This document shows, in pieces, positions 15,830 through 24,386 of a stretch of 53,085 nucleotides of DNA. The stretch lies in contig JAAYLK010000078.1 in the NCBI GenBank assembly GCA_012521895.1, positions 1 through 53,085 on the forward strand. The letters run 5' to 3'. Origin of the DNA: Clostridiales bacterium (GTDB taxonomy: Bacteria > Bacillota > Clostridia > Christensenellales > Aristaeellaceae). The notes under the pieces are model-generated. The model searched no databases, was not told where the DNA came from, and worked only from the letters and a program-made list of their open reading frames with translations. Each line of letters opens with the position of its first letter. Position 1 is the stretch's first letter. A program made the translations under genes and the position numbers.

Positions 15830-18800
15830 GATCCAGGCAGCCTTCCAGTCAAGCCCTGTATACCAGGAGATGGTGGCCGCCCTCAAACATAAAAAAAAGC
15901 CCGCGCTGTTTGACATGGCGCAGTCCCAGCGCCTGTTGACCGCCGCCGTTTTATCGCAGGATATGACGGTGGTTTATTTGCTGCCCAACGAGCGCCAGGC
16001 GCAAAAGGCCTATGAGGACGCGCTGGGCTTGGGCCTACAGCATGTGGCCCACCTGCAGCCCAATGAGCTGCGCTTTTTGCGCGCCGTGGCCAGCCGGGAA
16101 AACGAGTGGAAGCGACTAAGGACCCTTGACCAATTGGCGCAGGGTGAAGCAAGGCTGCTCATCTGCGCGGCGGAAACCCTGCAGCAGCGGTTGATTCCCA
16201 GGGACTGGTTCCTGCAGTCGGTGCTGGAAATCCAGGTTGGCGATGAGCACCAGACCAACCTGCTGGCCGCCACCCTGGCTGAATATGGCTATGAACGGGT
16301 GGAACTGGTGGAGGGCAAGGGGCAGTTCGCCCTGCGGGGGGACATTCTGGACGTCTATCCCCCGGCGCTGGACATGCCTGTGCGCATAGAGTTTTTTGAC
16401 ATCCAGGTGGACAGCCTGCGCAGCTTTGACCCGCTCACCCAGCGCAGCATCACAAATATAGACGCTGTCCGGCTGACCCCGGCCAGCGAGTTTCTGGTGC
16501 CGGTCAACCACCGGGAAGCCGCCGCCAGGCGGCTGGACAAGGCCCGCGACCAGGGCCAAAGCACCCAGCAACTGCCTTCCTGGGAGGAGCCGGCGCAGCC
16601 GCCGGATGCCCTGGAGCTGCTGGACCACGGCCTGGTGCCCCAGAGCGAGCTGTGGGCCCACCTGCTGTTTCCGCAAAACGCCACGCTGCTTGACTGGCTG
16701 GCGGATGCCATCCTGGTGGTGGACACGCCTGAGCGCGCCATCCAGCGCCTTGAGGACGGCATCACCGGCTTTCAGGAGCAGTTTACCAGCGCCCTGGAAA
16801 GCGGCCTGGCCCACCCCGCGCAGGCGCAGGTCTTGTTCAGCCTTGATGACATCAAGGACCAGCTGAAGAAAAGACGCCTGGTGCTGGTGATGGAGCTGCT
16901 GCATGGCCTGGGCGGCCTGGCACCGGACACCAGCCTGCAATGGACCGCAAATCGTCCTAACACCTACAAGGGCAGGCTGCAGGCCCTGGCCGGGGACATC
17001 AAGGCCTGGCAGCAGCAGGGCTACGAAATTGTGCTGTACACAGGCGGTGAGGCGCGCAGCCAGCGCCTGGCCGCCGCCCTGGCCTCCCAGGGCATCAGCA
17101 TCCCCAAAGGCGATGAAGATGGCCTGATAATGGAAGACGGCAGCCTGTCAGAAGGCTTTGTCTGCGACAGCGCCAAGCTGGCGGTGATCTCCTCCAATGA
17201 GCTGTTTGGCACCAGCCGCACCAAGGCCCGCAAAACCCAGACCGCCGGCCAGCGGATTGAGGCCTTCTCCGACCTCTCCCTTGGCGATTATGTCGTGCAC
17301 GACCACCACGGCATCGGTATCTACCAGGGCACGGTGCGCCTGCAGTCAGAGGGCATCTGGCGGGATTATTTGTTCATCCAGTACAGGGGCAGCGACAAGC
17401 TGTACATCCCCGCGGATCAGTTTGACCGGGTGCAGAAGTACATCGGCAGCCCCAACGCCGCGCCCCCGCTGAATGACCTGAGTAGCAACGCATGGAGCCG
17501 GCAGAAATCCAAGGTGAAGGCGGGGCTGAAGGCCCTGGCCTTTGACCTGGTGGAGCTGTACGCCGCGCGCCAGGCCATCCCCGGCTATGCCTTTGAGCCC
17601 TTTGAGCCCTTTGAAAGCCAGTTCGCCGACCAGTTTGAGCACGAACTGACCCCCGACCAGGAACAGGCTGTGGGTGAAGTGCTGGCTGATATGGCCAAAC
17701 CCGGCAACATGGACCGCCTGCTGTGCGGGGACGTGGGCTATGGCAAGACCGAGGTGGCCATGCGCGCCGCCTTCCGCGCGGTGATGAACGGCAAGCAGGT
17801 GGCCCTGCTGGCCCCCACCACCATCCTGGTGCAGCAGCATGTGCGCACCTTTTTGAAGCGCTTTGAAGGCTTCCCGGTGAGCATCGACTTTGTCAGCCGC
17901 TTCCGCAGCGCCAGGGAAAACAAGGAGACCCTGCTCAAGGCCCGCATGGGCCAGGTGGACATCCTGGTGGGCACCCACAGGCTGCTAAGCAAGGACGTCC
18001 AGTTTAAAAACCTGGGTTTGCTGGTGATTGACGAGGAGCAGCGCTTTGGCGTGCGGCACAAGGAGCAAATCAAAAACTTCAAGAGCACGGTGGACGTGCT
18101 GACGTTGAGCGCCACCCCCATCCCCCGCACCCTGCACATGAGCATGGTGGGCGTGCGTGACATGAGCATCCTGGAAACCCCGCCGGAGGAACGCTTCCCG
18201 GTGTCCACCTACGTCGTGGACTACCGCGATGGCCTGATTCGCGACGCCATCATGCGCGAATTGGCCCGGGAGGGGCAGGTCTTCTTCCTGTACAACCGGG
18301 TGGCGGACATCGAGCGCATGGCCTCCCACTTGCGGCAATTGGTGCCCGAGGCCCGCGTCGCGGTCGCCCATGGGCAGATGCCCGAAGCCGCGCTGGAAGA
18401 CGTGATGCACGAGTTTTATGAGGCGCGGCATGATGTTTTGCTCTGCAGCACCATCATCGAAAACGGCCTGGACATACAAAACGCCAACACCCTCATCGTG
18501 TACAACGCCGACCACTTTGGCCTGTCCCAGCTGTACCAATTGCGCGGGCGGGTGGGGCGCAGCTCCCGCGCGGCCTATGCCTTTTTCACCGTCAAGCCGG
18601 ACAAGGCCATCAGCGAGACCGCCGAAAAACGCTTAAGCGCCATCAAGGAGTTCACCGCCTTTGGCGCGGGCTTCCGCATCGCGATGCGGGACCTTGAAAT
18701 CCGTGGCGCCGGCAATATCTTTGGCCCGGAGCAGTCCGGCCAGGTGGCGGTGGTGGGCTATGACATGTATGTGAAAATGATAGAGGAAGCCATCAAGGAA

Positions 18801-19304
18801 GCAAGGGGCGATTTCTCCGCGTTACGCCAGAGCGAGCTGGAAACCAGGGTTGATTTGAGCGTCAACGCCTTCCTGCCGGAGGACTATGTGCGTGGGGAAG
18901 CCCAGCGCATCGAGGTTTACAAGCGCATCGCCCTGCTGCGCTCGCGCGAGGATGAAAGTGAGCTGATTGCAGACCTTATCGACCGCTTTGGCGAGCCCGA
19001 GGAGCCGGTGATCAACCTGATTCACATCGCCCACCTGCGCACCCTGGCCAACAGCCTGGGGGTAGACCAGGTGCGTTTTGACCGGGACGCCCTGGTGCTG
19101 CGCTTTGACCCGCACTACGCCGTGGATCCGGTGAAGTTGTACATGGCCCTCGCCCAGGTGGGCAGCAAAATGAGCCTGCAAGCGGGTAAGCGCACCTCCC
19201 TGTTCATCCGCATGCGCGACCTGTCCCAGGAGGAAGCGCTGACGAAGGGCATTGAGCAATTGGAGAAATTGATCGCCCTGATGCAGGAAGAGCCCGCGGC
19301 GTAA
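15819..19304 (+). CDS. mfd: Transcription-repair coupling factor Mfd
   Basis: 1161 residues, full length. It removes stalled RNA polymerase at lesions and recruits UvrA. The N-terminal UvrB-like region spans about 1-350. The RNA-polymerase-interacting Tudor-like domain is at about 485-545 (LGDYVVHDHHGIGIYQG). The RecG-like helicase shows Walker A GDVGYGKT (about 635-642), DEEQ (about 736-739) and SATPIPRTLH (about 765). The second RecA lobe includes ENGLDIQNANT and QLRGRVGRSSR. The C-terminal TRCF domain is at about 1000-1110. It is coupled to pth by an 11-base overlap. uvrA lies 6 kb downstream. Confidence 0.97.
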   Translation: MNHKIQAAFQSSPVYQEMVAALKHKKKPALFDMAQSQRLLTAAVLSQDMTVVYLLPNERQAQKAYEDALGLGLQHVAHLQPNELRFLRAVASRENEWKRLRTLDQLAQGEARLLICAAETLQQRLIPRDWFLQSVLEIQVGDEHQTNLLAATLAEYGYERVELVEGKGQFALRGDILDVYPPALDMPVRIEFFDIQVDSLRSFDPLTQRSITNIDAVRLTPASEFLVPVNHREAAARRLDKARDQGQSTQQLPSWEEPAQPPDALELLDHGLVPQSELWAHLLFPQNATLLDWLADAILVVDTPERAIQRLEDGITGFQEQFTSALESGLAHPAQAQVLFSLDDIKDQLKKRRLVLVMELLHGLGGLAPDTSLQWTANRPNTYKGRLQALAGDIKAWQQQGYEIVLYTGGEARSQRLAAALASQGISIPKGDEDGLIMEDGSLSEGFVCDSAKLAVISSNELFGTSRTKARKTQTAGQRIEAFSDLSLGDYVVHDHHGIGIYQGTVRLQSEGIWRDYLFIQYRGSDKLYIPADQFDRVQKYIGSPNAAPPLNDLSSNAWSRQKSKVKAGLKALAFDLVELYAARQAIPGYAFEPFEPFESQFADQFEHELTPDQEQAVGEVLADMAKPGNMDRLLCGDVGYGKTEVAMRAAFRAVMNGKQVALLAPTTILVQQHVRTFLKRFEGFPVSIDFVSRFRSARENKETLLKARMGQVDILVGTHRLLSKDVQFKNLGLLVIDEEQRFGVRHKEQIKNFKSTVDVLTLSATPIPRTLHMSMVGVRDMSILETPPEERFPVSTYVVDYRDGLIRDAIMRELAREGQVFFLYNRVADIERMASHLRQLVPEARVAVAHGQMPEAALEDVMHEFYEARHDVLLCSTIIENGLDIQNANTLIVYNADHFGLSQLYQLRGRVGRSSRAAYAFFTVKPDKAISETAEKRLSAIKEFTAFGAGFRIAMRDLEIRGAGNIFGPEQSGQVAVVGYDMYVKMIEEAIKEARGDFSALRQSELETRVDLSVNAFLPEDYVRGEAQRIEVYKRIALLRSREDESELIADLIDRFGEPEEPVINLIHIAHLRTLANSLGVDQVRFDRDALVLRFDPHYAVDPVKLYMALAQVGSKMSLQAGKRTSLFIRMRDLSQEEALTKGIEQLEKLIALMQEEPAA

Positions 19305-19328
19305 ATATACAAATTTAAAAAGTAAAAT

Positions 19329-19476
19329 TCGGGAGGTATCGGAGGGCGAAGCCCTCTGATGGTAATCCAAACCAGCGACATGCGCGGTGGTTTGGGTTTG
19401 GACTTTAGGCCAAACGCACCGCGAATTTCTGCCGACTGAGAGCGTAAGCGAACAGGCAGAAATTCCCGAGCTTCCA
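19329..19476. repeat. Highly structured intergenic element, possible dispersed repeat or RNA
   Basis: Between mfd and corA (209 bases, no gene). It contains GAGGGC-GAA-GCCCTC (19342-19356); CCAAACC/GGTTTGG (19367-19373 with 19389-19395), which competes with GCGGTGGTTTGG (19384-19395) pairing to CCAAACGCACCGC (19410-19422, one bulge); and a perfect 11-bp arm GAATTTCTGCC/GGCAGAAATTC (19423-19433 with 19455-19465), whose loop holds GC-GTAA-GC, a GNRA-type tetraloop. TCGGGA near 19329 and TCCCGA near 19465-19471 could close the whole. No open frame or promoter is evident. Confidence 0.5.
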
Positions 19477-19480
19477 AAAC

Positions 19481-19506
19481 GAAGAAGTGTCCGCAGACAC
19501 TTCTTC
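19481..19506 (-). terminator. Hairpin terminator after corA
   Basis: Perfect 11-bp stem, GAAGAAGTGTC (19481-19491) and GACACTTCTTC (19496-19506), with a 4-base loop. On the minus strand it is followed by GTTTTGG, a weak U tract, seven bases after the corA stop. It may also fold in the mfd transcript. Confidence 0.55.
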
Positions 19507-19513
19507 GCGGCTG

Positions 19514-20461
19514 CTACATCAGCTTTTTCTTTTTGAACAACCACAATGTAGCAAGAACAATCAGGATAAAGATGACTGCCAGCAGCGGGTAGGCGTGCTG
19601 CCAGTCCAGTTCGGGCATGTGCTTGAAGTTCATGCCATACCAGCCGACAATCAGGGTGAGCGGCAGGAAGATGGCGGTGATCATGGTGAACACCTTCATG
19701 ATGTTGTTCATTCTATAGTTGAGCGCCGCGTCCAGCATTTCACGCAGGCGGCTTAAGCTTTCATTCAGGGAGCGGATGTCGTCCACCAGGCGGGTGGCCT
19801 TGGTGGCCAGCACGCGGAAGTAGGACAGGCCGCGCTCGTCATACAGCTCGTTCTCGTTTTCTTCCAATTCCTCCGCGATGTCCACCAGCTGCTCATAGTA
19901 ATTGCGAATCAGGGACAGCTGCCGCCGGTAGCCGTAGATGACGGTGTTGAGGCGCTCATCCGCCCGGCCATGCACCACCTGGTCCTCCAGCGACAGCAGT
20001 TCCTCCTCGATGGTCTCCAGCCGGCCGTTGCCGCCTTTTAAGAGGCGTTCCAAAAAACGGTAGAAGATCTTGGCCAGGGTGGTGTCGCCCTGTTCCTGGC
20101 GCATGATGGTGCGAAAGAGGGAAAACTCGCTGCCGTCCCCGTCATCCACGCGCACCAGGCAGAGCAGGTTTTTGCGGACGACAAACATCACGCGGTCCAT
20201 CTCGCCGTCCAGGTCGTCGACATTAATGATGTTGAGGTAGCCCACGCTGGCGTCGGCATAGCTGTCCAGGCTGGTGCGGAAGTTGGCCCGCTCGCTGGAC
20301 AGGTCGTTGAAGATGATTTCCTCAAGGCCCATGCGGTTGTGCTCTTCCTTCAACACCTCCTGGGAGATGTAGCAGACGTTGTTTTTCTGCGGGTCAAACT
20401 CCTCCCGCGCGATTTGCCGGGTTCTGCCGTTCTCCAGCACAAAAAACATCGAATCAGACAT
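19514..20461 (-). CDS. corA: CorA-type divalent cation transporter
   Basis: 315 residues. Pentameric magnesium (or cobalt/nickel) channel in the cytoplasmic membrane. The large N-terminal cytoplasmic domain (1-245) includes a long helix (about 130-240, EEELLSLEDQVVHGRADERL…). Two C-terminal membrane segments follow (about 250-272 and 289-308). The hallmark YGMNFKHMPELD (about 274-285) lies in the periplasm-side loop. A KKKK tail anchors the inner face. ATG with AGGAGGG upstream. It is transcribed after uraA, with an intrinsic terminator between, so it probably has its own control. Confidence 0.95.
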   Translation of the reverse strand: MSDSMFFVLENGRTRQIAREEFDPQKNNVCYISQEVLKEEHNRMGLEEIIFNDLSSERANFRTSLDSYADASVGYLNIINVDDLDGEMDRVMFVVRKNLLCLVRVDDGDGSEFSLFRTIMRQEQGDTTLAKIFYRFLERLLKGGNGRLETIEEELLSLEDQVVHGRADERLNTVIYGYRRQLSLIRNYYEQLVDIAEELEENENELYDERGLSYFRVLATKATRLVDDIRSLNESLSRLREMLDAALNYRMNNIMKVFTMITAIFLPLTLIVGWYGMNFKHMPELDWQHAYPLLAVIFILIVLATLWLFKKKKLM

Positions 20462-20518
20462 AGCCTGCCCTCCTGGATTTCATCCTTATCAATCTACCCG
20501 TTTTCATGGCTGTATAAG

Positions 20519-20542
20519 AAAAAACTGCCGCTTTCGCGGCAG
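20519..20542 (-). terminator. Intrinsic terminator after uraA
   Basis: Minus-strand CTGCCGC-GAAA-GCGGCAG (20525-20542), a perfect 7-bp stem with a GNRA loop, followed by TTTTTT (20519-20524). Confidence 0.9.
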
Positions 20543-20560
20543 CCGGAGAGTGGATTGCGT

Positions 20561-21982
20561 TTACTGCGCGACTGTTTCCTTGGCGCGCTTGTCGCCGATG
20601 GTGAGGATGAGGTTGAGCACGATGCCCAGCACCGCGGCGCCGGCCACGGCGGGCACGTTCAGGCCGAAGAAGTTGATGTTGCCGCCGAAGAAGTAGTTGA
20701 CACCCAGGCCAAAGGTCATGATGACGGCGATGATGGCGATATTCTTGGAGTCAAACATGGAGACACCCTTTTCAATCAGGATGGCGATGCCTTGGACGGC
20801 GATGGCGCCAAAGAGGTAGATTTCCAGCCCGCCGATGACCGCCTGGGGGATGCCGAAGATGACCTGGATGAAGGGGGTGAAGCAAGAAATGACCATGGCC
20901 AGGATGCCGGCCACCATCATGACGGGAACGGAGAAGACCTTGGTGATGGCCATGGTGGAGATGTTCTCGCCGTAGTTGGTGCCCGCGGGGCCGCCGACGG
21001 CGCCGGAAATCATGTCGCAGATGCCGTCACCAATCAGGTTGCGGTCCAGCAGGGACGCGATGTCATAGTGCTTGCCGCGCTTCTTGGCTTCGTTGTTGAC
21101 ATAGATGTCCAGCTGGTAGATGTGGGCGGTGGATTCGGGGATGGTGGCGATGGCGATGGGCATGATGGCCGCGACCGCCGCCCAGGACACCCGGGGCAGG
21201 GTGAAGGCCGGCAGGGCAAAGATGCTGCCGTCGCCCAGCTTCCACACGGAGGCCTCCAGCGCTTCCTGGGGGATGGTGCGGAACATGTTCATGTCCGCGC
21301 CGCCAAGGAGGTAGATGAGGCCCGCGACCGCGCAGCCGACCGCCGCGCCCAGCAGCAGGGGCAATTGGCCCAGGAAGCCTTTCAGGTAGCGGGAGAACAG
21401 CACGGTAGACAGCAGGGTGGCCAGGGAGACCACCCAGACCCAGCTGGATGCCAGAACACCGGCACTGGCCACGGCGGGGGCGGCATCGGCCATGGCGTTG
21501 CCGGCCAGGGTGAGGCCGATGATCATGGCGACCGGGCCTGTCACCTGGGCGGGCAGGATTTTTTCAACCTTGTCACGGCCGCCCCATTTGACCAGCAGGC
21601 CCGCGATGATGCTGATGATGCCGGAGAAGATGATGCCAAACTGGGCTTTGCTGATGAGCTCCGCCGGCAGAATCTTCGTGGCTTCAAACAGGGCAATCTG
21701 GTCCGCGGTGCCTTCCGCCGCGATCATGCTGGCGATGGCCGCCAGATAGGCGAAGGAGGAGCCATAGTACATGGGGATTTTGCCGCCGGTGATGAAGGTG
21801 AAGCAGACGGTGGCAAGGCCGGAGGCAAACACGGTGGTGGACACCTGAAAGCCGGTGATGAGCGCCACGATGACAGTGGCCGGGAACATGACGATGACCT
21901 GCTGCAGGGCGTACAGCAGCAGCTTGCCGGTGCTGGGCCGCTCATCAGGCAGGTAGGAGGCTTGGAGATGCTTTGTGGTCAT
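20561..21982 (-). CDS. uraA: Uracil permease (NCS2 family)
   Basis: 473 residues with about 12-14 membrane segments. The start at 21982 has AAAGGAG upstream; the frame is open much further but that region is leader. Family motifs: KIPMYYGSSFAYL (about 68-80) and GGPAGTNYGENISTMAITKV (about 312-331). The TNYGEN form (TTYGEN in UraA), rather than the FxQNxG of xanthine or urate carriers, indicates uracil. Protons probably drive uptake. The leader upstream holds a terminator and small ORF, suggesting pyrimidine-responsive attenuation. A terminator closes the gene. Confidence 0.92.
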   Translation of the reverse strand: MTTKHLQASYLPDERPSTGKLLLYALQQVIVMFPATVIVALITGFQVSTTVFASGLATVCFTFITGGKIPMYYGSSFAYLAAIASMIAAEGTADQIALFEATKILPAELISKAQFGIIFSGIISIIAGLLVKWGGRDKVEKILPAQVTGPVAMIIGLTLAGNAMADAAPAVASAGVLASSWVWVVSLATLLSTVLFSRYLKGFLGQLPLLLGAAVGCAVAGLIYLLGGADMNMFRTIPQEALEASVWKLGDGSIFALPAFTLPRVSWAAVAAIMPIAIATIPESTAHIYQLDIYVNNEAKKRGKHYDIASLLDRNLIGDGICDMISGAVGGPAGTNYGENISTMAITKVFSVPVMMVAGILAMVISCFTPFIQVIFGIPQAVIGGLEIYLFGAIAVQGIAILIEKGVSMFDSKNIAIIAVIMTFGLGVNYFFGGNINFFGLNVPAVAGAAVLGIVLNLILTIGDKRAKETVAQ

Positions 21983-22068
21983 AGTTTCCTCTCCTTTATG
22001 AATGTGCGCGCCGGGCCAAAAAAAACAGCCCCTTGACGAGCTGGTGTGATTGGCTGGCTGGCTTGCAT
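21979..22068 (-). CDS. Putative 29-codon leader peptide of uraA
   Basis: ATG at 22068 has AGGAGGG about seven bases upstream. The frame reads MQASQPITPARQGAVFFGPA and continues nine more residues to a TGA that overlaps the uraA start (CTATGAC). The ORF runs straight through the attenuator hairpin and its eight-U tract, as in the enterobacterial pyrBI leader, where coupling of translation to UTP-dependent polymerase pausing controls termination. A ribosome on this ORF would melt the terminator and reinitiate at uraA. The peptide itself has no recognisable function. Regulation is inferred. Confidence 0.45.
   Translation of the reverse strand: MQASQPITPARQGAVFFGPARTFIKERKL
22018..22043 (-). terminator. 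Attenuator hairpin in the uraA leader
   Basis: Minus-strand CAGCTC-gtcaag-GGGCTG (22026-22043), a 6-bp stem including one G-U pair, followed by eight T (22018-22025). It lies between the promoter and the uraA start. The preceding CAGCCAGCC repeats can pair alternatively with the GGGCTG arm. Confidence 0.65.
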
Positions 22069-22109
22069 GACAGTCCCTCCTGACGGAAGATTCCCGGTGC
22101 GCTTGGCGT

Positions 22110-22138
22110 ACAATAGCACAGCACAGCATGCCTGTCAA
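22110..22138 (-). promoter_or_regulatory. Strong sigma-A promoter of uraA
   Basis: Minus-strand TTGACA (22133-22138), 17 bases, TATTGT (22110-22115). The transcript start should fall near 22103, giving a leader of about 120 bases. Confidence 0.75.
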
Positions 22139-22216
22139 GCAAATTTGTGAACAATCTTTGTTTTTCAAACTGTATCGTTCGTGTTTTTTAGCGGCAACAA
22201 TATTTTCATAAGAGCC

Positions 22217-22244
22217 TTGACCTTTTTCCAAAGCCGGGTATAAT
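22217..22244 (+). promoter_or_regulatory. Promoter of the zur-znu operon
   Basis: TTGACC (22217-22222), 16 bases, TATAAT (22239-22244). Just downstream is TTGG-N9-CCAA (22246-22262), a possible operator half-site pair, placed where a bound repressor would block initiation. Confidence 0.65.
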
Positions 22245-22273
22245 TTGGTACCGAGTTCCAATTTGGAGGGTCT

Positions 22274-22687
22274 ATGAGCGAGCGAAGGGATTACAGGACA
22301 CGGCAGAAGGATGCCGTGCTGCATTGCTTTGAAGCCCAGCCTCTGCGCGCCATGACCGCCCAGGAGGTCTTTGACCAGCTCAATGAGGAGGGCCTGTCCA
22401 TCGGGCGCACCACGGTGTACCGCACAGTCGCGCGCTTGAGTGAGCAGGGGCTGCTGCTGGCCTTGGCCCAGGGTCCGGTCACCGGCCCCACCAGGTACCA
22501 GCACCGGGGCGGGAAGAGCCGCAGCATCTCGGTCCGCTGCTCAGGCTGCGGGCTGATTGCCGGGCTGACCTGCGCCGCGGTGGATGATTTTGAACAGCAC
22601 CTGCTCAATGACCACGGCTTTTCCCTGCAGGAGGATGAATGCCTGCTGCCCGGATTATGCGCCACTTGCAGAAACACACACGATTGA
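22274..22687 (+). CDS. Fur-family metalloregulator, probably the zinc repressor Zur
   Basis: 137 residues. The N-terminal winged helix (about 1-80) contains the family motif TTVYRTVARLSEQGLL (about 46-61). The C-terminal dimerisation domain has the structural zinc site CSGC (about 94-97) and CATC (about 131-134). Fur, Zur and PerR cannot be separated with certainty by motif. It is the first gene of a run with a zinc-type ABC transporter starting 17 bases later, which favours zinc sensing. Autoregulation of the operon is likely. Confidence 0.85.
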   Translation: MSERRDYRTRQKDAVLHCFEAQPLRAMTAQEVFDQLNEEGLSIGRTTVYRTVARLSEQGLLLALAQGPVTGPTRYQHRGGKSRSISVRCSGCGLIAGLTCAAVDDFEQHLLNDHGFSLQEDECLLPGLCATCRNTHD

Positions 22688-22704
22688 CCTTGAAAGGAAA
22701 CCCC

Positions 22705-23685
22705 ATGTTAAAGCGCGTCCTGTCCCTGATTCTTGCCCTGTTGATGCTGCTGACCGCCACCGCCGTTTTCGCGCGGGAGGAAAAGCTGAACGTCATCACC
22801 CTGAATTTCCCGGCCTTCGATTTCACCAGGCAGGTGGCAGGCGATTTGGCCAATGTCACCCTGCTGCTGCCCCCGGGCGTGGACGCGCACAGCTTTGAAC
22901 CTACCCCAAGGGACATGATTGCCCTGCTGGAAGCTGATTTGCTGGTGTACAACGGGGGCATCGGCGACGCCTGGGTGAAGCAGCTGCTGGCCTCCCTGGG
23001 GGACAACGCGCCCAGGACCCTTGTGATGATGGACCTGGTGGACACTGTGGCCGAGGAACTGGTGGAAGGGATGGAAGATGTCCCCCACGCCCATGACCAT
23101 GATGACGATGATCATGAAAACCATGATGGGCATGACCATGAGCACGAGGATGAACGAGAGCTGGATGAGCATGTCTGGACCTCACCGCTCAACGCCATCC
23201 TGATTGCCCAGGCCATCGCCGAAACGCTGATGGAGATGGACCCGGCCAATGAGACCGCGTACGAAGAAAACTTTGTGGCCTATGAAGCCAAGCTGCGTGA
23301 TCTGGACGCCCGCTTCCGGGAATTGGTCAACAGCGCGCAAAGAAGGACCATCGTGCTGGGCGACCGCTTCCCGATGCGCTATTTCACCAATGAGTATGGC
23401 CTGTCCTATTCTGCCGCCTTCCCCGGCTGCAGCGCCGCCACCGAGCCCAGCGCCAAGACCATCGCCTTCCTCATGGAGAGCATCAAGAAGGAGAGCATCC
23501 CCGTGGTCTTCCACATCGAGCTGTCCAACCAGAAGGCGTCCAAGCTGATCGCTGAAGAAACCGGCGCCAAATCCCTCCTGCTGCACTCGGCGCACAATGT
23601 CAGCCAGCAGGATTTTGACAGCGGTATCACCTACCTGGACATCATGGAAGAAAACCTTACAAACCTCAAGGAGGCGCTGAACTGA
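22705..23685 (+). CDS. znuA: Zinc-type ABC transporter binding protein (ZnuA/AdcA family)
   Basis: 326 residues. Start at MLKRVLS, with AAAGGAA upstream. Cleavable signal peptide (1-23, VFA) but no lipobox cysteine. Cluster 9 binding-protein features: VDAHSFEPTPRD (59-70, first His ligand) and DEHVWTSP (154-161, second). A His/Asp-rich flexible loop (about 128-150, HAHDHDDDDHENHDGHDH) is typical of zinc importers. The usual third His motif before the GYF-type segment reads GDRFPMRYF instead. LLLHSAHNVS near the C-terminus may supply another ligand. It delivers zinc to the overlapping ZnuC/ZnuB. Confidence 0.9.
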   Translation: MLKRVLSLILALLMLLTATAVFAREEKLNVITLNFPAFDFTRQVAGDLANVTLLLPPGVDAHSFEPTPRDMIALLEADLLVYNGGIGDAWVKQLLASLGDNAPRTLVMMDLVDTVAEELVEGMEDVPHAHDHDDDDHENHDGHDHEHEDERELDEHVWTSPLNAILIAQAIAETLMEMDPANETAYEENFVAYEAKLRDLDARFRELVNSAQRRTIVLGDRFPMRYFTNEYGLSYSAAFPGCSAATEPSAKTIAFLMESIKKESIPVVFHIELSNQKASKLIAEETGAKSLLLHSAHNVSQQDFDSGITYLDIMEENLTNLKEALN

Positions 23686-24386
23686 TGGCACTGCTTTCGG
23701 TCAAGGACGCGGCCTTTGCCTACGACGGCCTGGTGGTGCTGTCCGGGGTCACCTTTGATGTGAACCCCGGGGACTATCTGTGCATCGTGGGCGAAAACGG
23801 CTCGGGCAAGTCCACCCTGATGAAGGGCCTGCTGCGCCTGGTAAAGCCCGTGCGCGGCAGCATCCGCCTGGGCGAGGGGCTAAGCCAGGATGAGATCGGC
23901 TACCTGCCCCAACAAAACCTGACCCAGCGGGATTTCCCGGCCTCGGTCAAAGAGGTGGTGGAGTCGGGCATCCGGGGCAAGCAGCTGTTCTTGAGCCACG
24001 CGGACCGCCAGCGCGCCCAGGACATGATGGATTTGCTGGAAATCAGCCCGTTCAAGCACCGCAGTTTCATGGAGCTCTCCGGCGGGCAGCGCCAAAGGGT
24101 GCTGCTGGCGCGCGCCTTGTGCGCCACCGGCAAGCTGCTGCTGCTGGATGAGCCGACCGCCGGGCTTGACCCGGTGGTGGCACGGGATTTGTACAAGCTG
24201 ATTGAAAAAATCAACCAGGAGCAGGGCATCGCCATCATCATGATCAGCCATGACGTGCACACCGCGGCGCTGTACGCCTCCACCATCCTTCACCTGCGGC
24301 AAACCCCCCTGTTTTACGGGAAACCGGATGAGTACCTCAACACCTACCACGGGCAGTGCTTTGCCGGAGGGGTCTGCGATGTTTGA
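23685..24386 (+). CDS. znuC: Zinc ABC transporter ATP-binding protein
   Basis: 233 residues. Walker A GENGSGKSTL (about 38-47), Q-loop GYLPQQN (about 72-78), signature LSGGQRQRVLLARAL (about 131-145), Walker B LLLLDEPTAGLD (about 151-162), H-loop MISHD. Powers metal import with ZnuB. Its start overlaps the znuA stop by one base. The end overlaps znuB by eight. Confidence 0.93.
   Translation: MALLSVKDAAFAYDGLVVLSGVTFDVNPGDYLCIVGENGSGKSTLMKGLLRLVKPVRGSIRLGEGLSQDEIGYLPQQNLTQRDFPASVKEVVESGIRGKQLFLSHADRQRAQDMMDLLEISPFKHRSFMELSGGQRQRVLLARALCATGKLLLLDEPTAGLDPVVARDLYKLIEKINQEQGIAIIMISHDVHTAALYASTILHLRQTPLFYGKPDEYLNTYHGQCFAGGVCDV

Noticed and set aside
17581-17620. Short tandem repeat inside mfd
   Set aside because: It encodes FEPFEPFES within a normal Mfd linker and keeps the frame; no evidence of instability or separate function.
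19305-19513. tRNA or known small RNA gene
   Set aside because: No acceptor/T-loop pattern such as GGTTCGAATCC; the hairpins match no RNA family I can name.
20339-22036. 565-codon plus-strand frame across uraA
   Set aside because: Low-complexity His/Asp/Gly-rich translation, antisense to a clear permease; a shadow frame.
21983-22103. Purine riboswitch or PyrR-binding leader at uraA
   Set aside because: I found neither the conserved purine-riboswitch core nor the PyrR loop consensus; the small ORF plus terminator fits better.
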